A stretch of 64,000 bases of DNA, taken from Formosa agariphila KMM 3901. GTDB lineage: Bacteria; Bacteroidota; Bacteroidia; Flavobacteriales; Flavobacteriaceae. The stretch is from contig NZ_HG315671.1 of NCBI RefSeq assembly GCF_000723205.1, positions 903,351-967,350 on the forward strand, written 5' to 3'. Positions 55,344 to 64,000 of the stretch are shown here, in pieces (positions within the stretch are counted from its first letter, which is position 1; every line of letters begins with the position of its first letter). Both the position numbers and the translations under genes were made by a program. A model generated the notes under the pieces. It worked only from the letters and a program-made list of their open reading frames with translations, had not been told where the DNA came from and ran no database searches.

Positions 55344-57269
55344 ATGAAAAAGTTTTTAGTCGTTTTTGTCATGCTTTTAATGGTGAGTAGCCATGTCTTT
55401 GCGCAGAGCTATAAGACTCATAAAGTAAAACAAAATGAAAAAATAGAGGATATTGCCAAAGTATATATGGTAACGGTCGACGATATATTTACATTAAATC
55501 CTGATGCTAAAAATGGACTAAGACCTAATATGGTTTTAATTATTCCTAAAACAACAGTTCAAGCAGAACTTAATACGGTTCGTGAAATTACAAGTTACGA
55601 GCAACACCGCGTTAAACGTAAAGAAACGCTGTATAGTATTGCTAAAGCGTATAAAGTAACCGAGGATGATATTAAAAAAGCCAATGTTTTTTTATACTCA
55701 GAACCGTTAAGAAAAGGAACAAAAATAAGAATACCGGTTTATAGCACGAAGCAAGTTCTAGAAGAAGTCGCTACTGTGGTAGATATGACAAAACCTTATG
55801 TGGTGTTGCCAAAAGAAGGGAAATGGCGTGTTGCTTATAAATTTGGAATGACTGTTGAAGACTTAGAAGCTTTAAATCCAGAAATGGCTGAAGTTTTAAA
55901 AGTAGGAGACACGATTAAAGTACCAAATATTCCAGATAGTCATGAAAAATCTGTTGAAGACAAATACGACTATTACGAGGTACAACCTAAAGAAGGTTTT
56001 TACCGATTAAAAGTAAAATTAGGTTTAGAAAAAGAAGAACTTGAAACATTAAATCCAGGGTTAGAAGCATCAGGATTAAAAGCAGGAATGGTGCTTAGAG
56101 TGCCTAAAAATGTAGATAATGATGTTTCTGGAATGATATCAGACCATACTTTAGTTGCGTCAGATTTAACAAAAAGAGAATTTAATTATGGTACTAAACA
56201 CCTAGCAGTTTTATTGCCTTTCAAACTTAAAGATGTCCCTTCAGATTCTATTCAGGGAACAATGAATCATGTTCAAAAAGATAGTTATTTAAACTTTTCT
56301 TTAGAGTTTCAATCTGGAGTTTTAATGGCTTTAGATTCGTTAAGGAAGTTAGGCGTTTCAGCAAAAGTAGATGTTTACGATACCGAAAATAAGACAAGTA
56401 CCATTAGTGATTTAATCCGAAATAATAATTTCGAAGAATTAGACGCTGTAATTGGACCATTAACTCAAACAAGTGTAGAATATACAGCAGAAAAATTAAG
56501 TAAATTCAATATCCCAGTAGTATCACCAATTACTAAAACAATTAAGGTAACAGCTAACACGTTTCAATCTCGTGCAGCAGAAGGTCTACTGAAAAGTAAA
56601 GTTTTAAATTACTTTAAAGCGCGTGATAGCTTAACCAATACCATTTTAATTTTCGATTCTGAAAGTGAACCAAAGAGTGGCGATTTAAAATCTACATTTG
56701 TTGGTGCTTCAATAGTGCGTTCTCGAAAAGATAAAAAAGGAAAAGACGGACATTATATTCAGCCTGCAGATGTATCTAAATATTTAAAACCAGGTAAAAA
56801 TGTAGTGTTTTTAGAGACTGAAACTGCAGGGTTTGCTTCTAACGTTACCAGTATTTTAAATTCATTAAATACAGAAGATATTCAAATTGTGTTGGCTACA
56901 ACAGATATGAATAGTGCGTTTGAAGGTAGTGAAATTTCAAACCATCATTTATCTAATTTAAGATTTCATTTTGCATCCATTTCTAAATCGTTCGACGACG
57001 ATGTAGAGAATGGTTTTATAAAAGCTTACAAAAAGGAATACGGATTAACACCAAACAAAATTGCCGTAAGAGGGTTTGATGTTACAATGGATGTTGTACT
57101 AAGATTAGTAACATCTACCGACCTTTATGCTTCTGTAAACGATGCACCATTAACCGAGTATATTGAAAATAAATTCGCCTATAAAAAGACACCTTTTGGT
57201 GGGTTTTATAACGATACAGTGTACTTATTGCAATACGATGATTTAAAAATTGTTGAAGTAAAAGACTAA
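55344..57269 (+). CDS. Exported protein with four LysM repeats and a periplasmic-binding-like domain
   Basis: 641 residues with a signal peptide (about 1-20, ending HVFAQ). Four LysM-like repeats follow: HKVKQNEKIEDIAKVYMV (about 24-68), HRVKRKETLYSIAKAYKV (about 85-131), a degenerate one at about 147-193 (KEGKWRVAYKFGMTVEDL), and YEVQPKEGFYRLKVKLGL (about 210-255). The C-terminal 360 residues have the type 1 periplasmic-binding fold: VLLPFKLKDVP, DAVIGPLTQTSVEYTAEKL, IPVVSPITK and GFDVTMDVVLRL. LysM units bind peptidoglycan. The combination recalls LpoA-type activators of penicillin-binding proteins, which use the same C-terminal fold; this is inference. Probably operonic with guaA and osmC. 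Confidence 0.8.
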   Translation: MKKFLVVFVMLLMVSSHVFAQSYKTHKVKQNEKIEDIAKVYMVTVDDIFTLNPDAKNGLRPNMVLIIPKTTVQAELNTVREITSYEQHRVKRKETLYSIAKAYKVTEDDIKKANVFLYSEPLRKGTKIRIPVYSTKQVLEEVATVVDMTKPYVVLPKEGKWRVAYKFGMTVEDLEALNPEMAEVLKVGDTIKVPNIPDSHEKSVEDKYDYYEVQPKEGFYRLKVKLGLEKEELETLNPGLEASGLKAGMVLRVPKNVDNDVSGMISDHTLVASDLTKREFNYGTKHLAVLLPFKLKDVPSDSIQGTMNHVQKDSYLNFSLEFQSGVLMALDSLRKLGVSAKVDVYDTENKTSTISDLIRNNNFEELDAVIGPLTQTSVEYTAEKLSKFNIPVVSPITKTIKVTANTFQSRAAEGLLKSKVLNYFKARDSLTNTILIFDSESEPKSGDLKSTFVGASIVRSRKDKKGKDGHYIQPADVSKYLKPGKNVVFLETETAGFASNVTSILNSLNTEDIQIVLATTDMNSAFEGSEISNHHLSNLRFHFASISKSFDDDVENGFIKAYKKEYGLTPNKIAVRGFDVTMDVVLRLVTSTDLYASVNDAPLTEYIENKFAYKKTPFGGFYNDTVYLLQYDDLKIVEVKD

Positions 57270-57275
57270 AAACAG

Positions 57276-57683
57276 ATGACTTCTAAAGTAACTTATCTTG
57301 GCGATTTACGTACCGAAAATTTACATTTACAATCTGGAAATACATATGTAACAGATGCACCTGTAGATAACAATGGTAAAGGAGAAGCGTTTTCTCCTAC
57401 CGATACGGTGGCAACAGGTTTTGCTAATTGTATGATGACCATGATGGGTATTAAAGCCAATGGTTTAGGTGTCGATATGAAAGGGAGTACAGCAGAAGTG
57501 ACTAAAATAATGTCTGCAGATCCTAGACGAATTTCTAAAATTGAAGTTGTGTTTAGTTTTCCTTTCAGCACAGATGATAAAACACGGAAAATTTTAGAAC
57601 ATACTGCAAAAACTTGTCCTGTGCATTATAGTTTGCATCCGGATATTGAAAAAGTAATTACGTTTAACTGGAGGTCGGTTTAA
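57276..57683 (+). CDS. OsmC-family peroxiredoxin
   Basis: 135-residue cytosolic thiol peroxidase fold. The two redox cysteines are C52 (GFANCMMTMMG) and C114 (TCPVHYSL), as in OsmC/Ohr, which reduce organic hydroperoxides. Short members such as this (YhfA-like) are common. The gene begins six bases after the LysM gene stop, so it is in the same operon; functional connection unclear. The presence of bacillithiol genes in the genome makes a bacillithiol-linked reduction system plausible but not shown. Confidence 0.88.
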   Translation: MTSKVTYLGDLRTENLHLQSGNTYVTDAPVDNNGKGEAFSPTDTVATGFANCMMTMMGIKANGLGVDMKGSTAEVTKIMSADPRRISKIEVVFSFPFSTDDKTRKILEHTAKTCPVHYSLHPDIEKVITFNWRSV

Positions 57684-57722
57684 CGCCAACACAAGTCTTA
57701 CACACAAATTAGAAACGGTATT

Positions 57723-57965
57723 ATGGAACAACTTAATGGAGATGTTTTAATTGAGTTGGCTTACACCAAAATGCCCTATGGTAAATATAAAGATCGATTT
57801 CTTATCGATTTACCCGAGTTCTATGTGGTTTGGTATAATAATAAAGGTTTTCCAAAAGGTAAGCTAGGCGATCAATTGCGTATGGTTTACGAACTAAAAT
57901 TGAATGGCCTTGAAGATCTTATTCGTAATATAAAACAAAAGTATCCAAACCCTAAAACGCGTTAA
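57723..57965 (+). CDS. DUF3820 small protein
   Basis: 80 residues, cytosolic, spanning one DUF3820 domain (MPYGKYKDRFLIDLPEFYVV and WYNNKGFPKGKLGDQLRMVY). This small module is also seen at the C-terminus of ExoX-like exonucleases; the DEDDh exonuclease at 44300 carries a related segment. Function of the stand-alone form unknown, though a nucleic acid-binding role is plausible. It starts 39 bases after the OsmC gene. Confidence 0.8.
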   Translation: MEQLNGDVLIELAYTKMPYGKYKDRFLIDLPEFYVVWYNNKGFPKGKLGDQLRMVYELKLNGLEDLIRNIKQKYPNPKTR

Positions 57966-59907
<1,942 letters not shown>

Positions 59908-59909
<2 letters not shown>

Positions 59910-59951
59910 AAGTGCCACATTGTCAATAATTTAAAAGTGGTCACTTTTTTG
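59908..59951 (+). terminator. Intrinsic terminator after pyrG
   Basis: Arms aaaagtg-ccac (59908-59918) and gtgg-tcactttt (59937-59948) pair with a one-base bulge, around an 18-base loop, and a T run follows. The 5' arm includes the last bases of the stop codon. Confidence 0.7.
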
Positions 59952-60024
59952 AGTACTATACTCACACTAAGAAAGACTTCGCGTTTAGTCGAAAGATTTC
60001 TATTTATACTTAGAATGTAATTAC

Positions 60025-61926
60025 ATGGAAGAAAAGAAATTAGACCTGAATTCGGTCATAGGATTTATCCTAATCTTTGGAATTTTAATGTTTATGCTTT
60101 GGCAAAATCAGCCAACTCCAGAAGAGTTAGAAGCTCAGGAGCAAGCAAAACAAGAACAAGTTGAAGCAGAGAAGAAAGCTGAAATTAAAACTGAAACTTT
60201 TGAAACTTCAACCGAAGATTTTTCAGTAACATCGGCTACAGATTCTTTAAAACTAGAAGGTCTTAAAAACAAATTAGGAGCTTTTGCTTATTCTTCAACT
60301 TTACCTTCAGCTTCAAATAAGGAAACTAGAGTTGAAACTGAATTATTCGATTTAAAATTTAGTAATAAAGGCGGGTTCTTATCTGAAGTTCGTCTTAAAA
60401 AATTCGATAATTACGATTCTCTACCTGTATATCTTATAAAAGATAAAAACATTGGGTTCAACATTAATTTCGGAACTACAGATAGTCGTATTTTAAATAC
60501 TCAAGATTTATATTTCGAGCCAACAATTTCTGAAAACGGTGATAACACTGTAGTTTCTATGAAACTTAAGGTGTCGGAATCTAAATATTTAGAATACCGT
60601 TACGAGCTTAAACCAGATAATTACATGATGGATTTCACCATCCGTTCTCAAGGTTTAAGCGATGTGGTTAACAGCTCGCAAGGTGTTAATTTAGATTGGA
60701 AACAAAAAATGATTCGTGGTGATAAAAGTGTGGAATACGAAAATCGTTATACACGTTTAACGTATCAGCATGATGGTGGTAAAATCGATAAGCTAAGTCC
60801 TACTAGCGACGACGACGATGTTGAAGAAGATGTTACGTGGTTATCTTATAGACAACATTTCTTTAGTTCAATTTTAGTATCAGAAAAGCCTTTTAAAACT
60901 GTTGATTTAATTTCAGAAAACTTATTAGAAAGTGGAGATGATGATGCTGAATTTACAAAATTATACTCGTCTAAAATTCCTTTAGAACTTCAAGGCGGAG
61001 AACTTAACGCGCCTTTAAAATTCTATTTCGGACCAACAGATAATACAGTTCTTAGACAATATGATTATAGTTTAGACGATAGTATTCCATTTGGTTGGGG
61101 TATTTTTGGATGGATTAACCGTTATGTATTTGTTCCATTATTTAGCTTTTTAAGTGGTTTGATGCCTTACGGTTTTGCTATTGTAGTTATGACTATTTTG
61201 GTGAGAATTGTAATGTCTCCAGTAACTTATAAATCGTATTTATCTCAGGCTAAGATGAAAATTCTTAAACCAGAGATAAACGAAATCAACGAGAAGTATA
61301 AAGATAATGCCATGAAAAAGCAACAAGCTACAATGGCGTTATATAGCAAAGCAGGAGCAAGCCCTATGGCTGGATGTTTACCTGGATTATTGCAGCTTCC
61401 GGTATTCTATGCGTTATTTCAGTTTTTCCCGTCGGCATTCGATTTAAGACATAAAAGTTTCCTTTGGGCAGACGATTTATCTTCTTACGATACGATTGCA
61501 GAATTACCATTTAAGATTCCGTTTTATGGAGATCATATTAGTTTATTCCCAATATTAGCGTCTGTTGCCATATTCTTTTATATGAAAATGACAACGGGAC
61601 AACAAGCTGCATCTCAGCCAACACAAGAAGGTATGCCAGATATGCAGAAAATGATGAAATATATGATTTATTTCTCTCCAATCATGATGTTAGTTTTCTT
61701 TAATAATTACGCATCTGGATTGAGTTTGTATTATTTTGTATCTAACTTAATTACAATAGGAATTATGTTAGTGATTAAAAACTTCATTATTGATGAAGAT
61801 AAAATCCACGCTAAAATTCAAGAGAATAAAAAGAAGCCTAAGAAGGAAAATCGCTTTCAGAAGAAAATGAAAGATATGATGGAGCAGGCAGAACAGCAGA
61901 AACAAATGCAAAATCGCAAAAAATAA
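60025..61926 (+). CDS. yidC: Membrane protein insertase YidC
   Basis: 633-residue insertase for inner-membrane proteins. An N-terminal helix (about 10-27, SVIGFILIFGILMFMLW) anchors a large periplasmic beta-rich domain (about 65-345). Five C-terminal helices follow (about 350-590), with LMPYGFAIVVMTILVRIV, SPMAGCLPGLLQLPVFYALF and ASGLSLYYFVSNL. The tail is basic (KKPKKENRFQKKMKDMM), which in YidC proteins binds ribosomes. Normal for the phylum. Terminator at 61929-61960. Confidence 0.97.
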   Translation: MEEKKLDLNSVIGFILIFGILMFMLWQNQPTPEELEAQEQAKQEQVEAEKKAEIKTETFETSTEDFSVTSATDSLKLEGLKNKLGAFAYSSTLPSASNKETRVETELFDLKFSNKGGFLSEVRLKKFDNYDSLPVYLIKDKNIGFNINFGTTDSRILNTQDLYFEPTISENGDNTVVSMKLKVSESKYLEYRYELKPDNYMMDFTIRSQGLSDVVNSSQGVNLDWKQKMIRGDKSVEYENRYTRLTYQHDGGKIDKLSPTSDDDDVEEDVTWLSYRQHFFSSILVSEKPFKTVDLISENLLESGDDDAEFTKLYSSKIPLELQGGELNAPLKFYFGPTDNTVLRQYDYSLDDSIPFGWGIFGWINRYVFVPLFSFLSGLMPYGFAIVVMTILVRIVMSPVTYKSYLSQAKMKILKPEINEINEKYKDNAMKKQQATMALYSKAGASPMAGCLPGLLQLPVFYALFQFFPSAFDLRHKSFLWADDLSSYDTIAELPFKIPFYGDHISLFPILASVAIFFYMKMTTGQQAASQPTQEGMPDMQKMMKYMIYFSPIMMLVFFNNYASGLSLYYFVSNLITIGIMLVIKNFIIDEDKIHAKIQENKKKPKKENRFQKKMKDMMEQAEQQKQMQNRKK

Positions 61927-61928
61927 TT

Positions 61929-61960
61929 CAAAGCTGCCTTAATTGGCAGCTTTTTTGTTA
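61929..61960 (+). terminator. Intrinsic terminator after yidC
   Basis: Perfect 9-base arms (61930-61938 and 61945-61953) around a 6-base loop, followed by a T run. Confidence 0.88.
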
Positions 61961-61994
61961 CTTGTAATTATTAAAAATTTTACGTTATACTAAT

Positions 61995-62693
61995 ATGAAA
62001 AATGTATTTGCCTTTTTATTAATGTGTGTTGTAAGTACAGTTATGGCACAAAGTGTAAATCAGTTCGATGCCAACGGAAAACGCGATGGTGTCTGGAAAA
62101 AGAATTTCGATAAAACTAAAGTGTTACGTTACGAAGGTCAGTTTTCTCACGGGAAAGAAGTAGGGACCTTTAAGTTCTATAAGAAAGTAGGAAATAAAGC
62201 TGTATTGTCTGCTGTTAAAGAATTTAATGCAGATAACGATATTGCTAAAGTTCAGTTTTTAACTTCTTCAGGTAAAGTGATTAGTAAAGGAAAAATGAAT
62301 GGGAAGTTATATATCGGAGATTGGGTGTACTACCATAAAAACTCTGATAAAATTATGATTACCGAATTTTATAATGAAAACGGAAAACTTGAAGGCGAAC
62401 GCTTAGTGTATTACGACAACGGAAAACTTGCCGAACGTGCCTTCTATAAAAATGGTTTATTAAACGGAACATCGACCTGGTATTCCGAAGAAGAGATTGT
62501 GCTTAAAGAGTTTAATTATGTTAACGATAAGTTGCAAGGGATGTCTAAATACTACGACTTAGAAGGAAAATTATTAGCAGAAGGCGCTTTTAAAAACGAT
62601 AAAAAAGATGGGATCTGGAATTTCTATAAAAATGGAGAATTAGACGATACCAAGGATTTTACTAATTATAGTAATAATCCATACAAACAATAA
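61995..62693 (+). CDS. Exported YwqK/MORN-repeat protein
   Basis: 232 residues with a signal peptide (about 1-18, ending VMA-Q). Six or seven short repeats follow with the MORN-variant pattern: GKRDGVWKKNF, GQFSHGKEVGTFKFY, NGKLEGERLVYYDNGKLAER, NGLLNGTSTWYSEEE, NDKLQGMSKYYD and NDKKDGIWNFYKNGEL. Proteins of this type are often labelled YwqK toxin-antitoxin components, but no toxin gene is present here. In Bacteroidota they are probably exported or outer-membrane-associated repeat proteins of unknown role. It stands between yidC and mnmA. Confidence 0.8.
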   Translation: MKNVFAFLLMCVVSTVMAQSVNQFDANGKRDGVWKKNFDKTKVLRYEGQFSHGKEVGTFKFYKKVGNKAVLSAVKEFNADNDIAKVQFLTSSGKVISKGKMNGKLYIGDWVYYHKNSDKIMITEFYNENGKLEGERLVYYDNGKLAERAFYKNGLLNGTSTWYSEEEIVLKEFNYVNDKLQGMSKYYDLEGKLLAEGAFKNDKKDGIWNFYKNGELDDTKDFTNYSNNPYKQ

Positions 62694-62783
62694 TAGATTT
62701 ATAAGATAAGCTGAATTAGATGTTTTCTATTTAGTAAATTTTATTCCCTTAATGCATGTATTTGCATGATTAAATTTTAAAGC

Positions 62784-63971
62784 ATGAAACGAGTAATTGT
62801 TGGACTTTCGGGTGGTGTAGATTCTAGTGTTGCAGCGTATTTATTACAGCAACAAGGCTATGAAGTTATCGGACTTTTTATGAAAAATTGGCACGATGAC
62901 TCTGTTACCATTTCAGACGAATGTCCGTGGTTAGACGATAGCAACGACGCCATGTTGGTTGCCGAAAAATTAGGTATTCCTTTTCAAACTGTCGATTTAA
63001 GCGAACAGTATAAAGAACGCATCGTCGATTATATGTTTAAGGAATACGAAAATGGTCGTACTCCAAACCCAGATGTGCTTTGTAATCGAGAGATTAAGTT
63101 TGATGTATTTATGAAAATTGCATTAGACTTAGGCGCAGATTACGTTGCAACAGGACATTACTGTAGAAGAGGTGTAACTAATGAAGGCGGAGAAGAAACC
63201 TACCAACTTTTGGCAGGTGCAGATGGGAATAAAGACCAATCGTATTTTTTATGCCAATTATCACAGGAACAATTATCTAAAGCGTTATTTCCAATTGGCG
63301 AATTAATTAAGCCTGAAGTACGTAAAATTGCTGCCGAATTAGATTTAGTAACTGCAGAGAAGAAAGATTCTCAAGGCTTATGTTTTATTGGTAAAGTACG
63401 TTTACCAGAATTTCTTCAACAACAATTAAAACCAAAAGAAGGGGTTATTGTAGAGATTGATAAAGACAATGATTTATATAAAAATACACAGACCACATTT
63501 GCATCAAAATTAGATGAACTTGAATACTTAACTACAAAAAAAGTATATGCCGTTACCGACGGAAAAATTGTGGGTAAACATCAAGGAGCACATTATTTTA
63601 CTAAAGGTCAGCGTAAAGGTTTAGGTGTTGGTGGTACAGTAGAGCCTTTATTTGTTATCGATACCGATGTTACTGAAAATGTGATTTATACAGGTCAGGG
63701 GCATGCGCATCCTGGATTATTTAAATCGGCACTTTTTGTAACAAACGAAGAGGAACATTGGATTCGTGAAGATTTACAATTAGATAGTGGCAAAACTATG
63801 GATGTTATGGCACGAATCCGCTATAGACAACCTTTACAAAAAGCAAAATTATATAAAGTTGACAGTGGATTATATGTGGAGTTTGAAGACCCGCAATCTG
63901 CTATTACCGAAGGACAATTTGTAGCGTGGTACTTAGAAGATGAATTAGTAGGTTCAGGAGTTATTTCTTAA
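62784..63971 (+). CDS. mnmA: tRNA 2-thiouridylase MnmA
   Basis: 395-residue enzyme that thiolates uridine 34 of tRNA for Lys, Glu and Gln. The PP-loop [16 protein letters not shown] (6-21) binds ATP. The nucleophile cysteine is C100 ([11 protein letters not shown]) and the sulfur-relay cysteine C200 (GLCFIGKV). An additional [11 protein letters not shown] segment near residue 47 is usual for the Bacteroidota branch. The gene is complete with 29 bases left before the window edge. Single gene after the YwqK-type gene. Confidence 0.96.
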   Translation: MKRVIVGLSGGVDSSVAAYLLQQQGYEVIGLFMKNWHDDSVTISDECPWLDDSNDAMLVAEKLGIPFQTVDLSEQYKERIVDYMFKEYENGRTPNPDVLCNREIKFDVFMKIALDLGADYVATGHYCRRGVTNEGGEETYQLLAGADGNKDQSYFLCQLSQEQLSKALFPIGELIKPEVRKIAAELDLVTAEKKDSQGLCFIGKVRLPEFLQQQLKPKEGVIVEIDKDNDLYKNTQTTFASKLDELEYLTTKKVYAVTDGKIVGKHQGAHYFTKGQRKGLGVGGTVEPLFVIDTDVTENVIYTGQGHAHPGLFKSALFVTNEEEHWIREDLQLDSGKTMDVMARIRYRQPLQKAKLYKVDSGLYVEFEDPQSAITEGQFVAWYLEDELVGSGVIS

Positions 63972-64000
63972 CTTGTGGAAGCATAAACAATACTATATGG

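Noticed and set aside
61995-62693. YwqK-type gene as half of a toxin-antitoxin pair
   Set aside because: The name is common in annotations, but no toxin-like gene is adjacent and the protein has a signal peptide.

Overview
The window is a contiguous, AT-rich piece of a chromosome from a member of the family Flavobacteriaceae (phylum Bacteroidota). The clues are: a type IX secretion sorting domain on a secreted nuclease; many promoter elements of the Bacteroidota form TAnnTTTG placed just upstream of start codons; almost no Shine-Dalgarno sequences; the rpmB-rpmG-DUF4295 (bL38) ribosomal cluster; a bacillithiol gene (bshC); and a cobalamin riboswitch followed by BtuB- and BtuG-like genes. The genus cannot be fixed from the sequence alone. 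No rRNA, tRNA, CRISPR array, insertion sequence, integrase or prophage gene was seen. Nearly all of the window is core genome.

Layout. 1-5532 (minus strand): truncated OstA/LptA-like gene, purA, a Fur-family regulator, a bifunctional RelA/SpoT enzyme and a sirtuin. 5593-7813: TrmH methyltransferase and a sialate O-acetylesterase. 7990-15408 (minus): purL, a secreted modular endonuclease I and an RsmB-type rRNA methyltransferase. 15471-21513 (plus): a beta-propeller lipoprotein, the remnant of a membrane permease, then the B12 locus (riboswitch, TonB receptor, BtuG-like lipoprotein, third lipoprotein). 21604-25475: bacterial PH protein, LrgA/LrgB pair, DUF4369 lipoprotein and DUF819 membrane protein. 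25476-26150 is a gene-free stretch with two strong hairpins, a possible leader peptide and a possible small RNA. 26151-37431: AlkB/DoxX pair, VanX-type dipeptidase, DEAD-box helicase, FUSC transporter, small hypothetical genes, htpG and an S9 peptidase. 37601-47310: KAS III, CoA-binding protein, sodium:solute symporter, recR, a glycosyltransferase, an E2 acyltransferase, and an exonuclease/FAH/Hpt/CinA operon. 47385-53718: rpmB-rpmG-bL38-ftsY, rimO, bshC and a PLP decarboxylase. 53766-63971: guaA, a LysM protein, OsmC, DUF3820, pyrG, yidC, a YwqK-type protein and mnmA.

How the genes work together. Nucleotide synthesis is well represented (purA, purL, guaA, pyrG), next to the ppGpp enzyme that links purine metabolism to starvation in other bacteria. 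A second theme is translation and protein export (L28, L33, bL38, FtsY, YidC, RimO, MnmA, TrmH, RsmB). The B12 locus is a complete outer-membrane capture unit under riboswitch control. Most transcription units end in clear intrinsic terminators, listed individually.

I did not find a convincing new multi-gene system such as a defence island or biosynthetic cluster. The most worthwhile leads are the third lipoprotein of the B12 locus, the structured gene-free stretch at 25.5-26.15 kb, the four-LysM protein with a periplasmic-binding-like C-terminus, and several family members lacking usual key residues (zinc-less sirtuin and Fur, Asn-for-Asp E2). All functions are inferred from reading the sequence; no database search was run.
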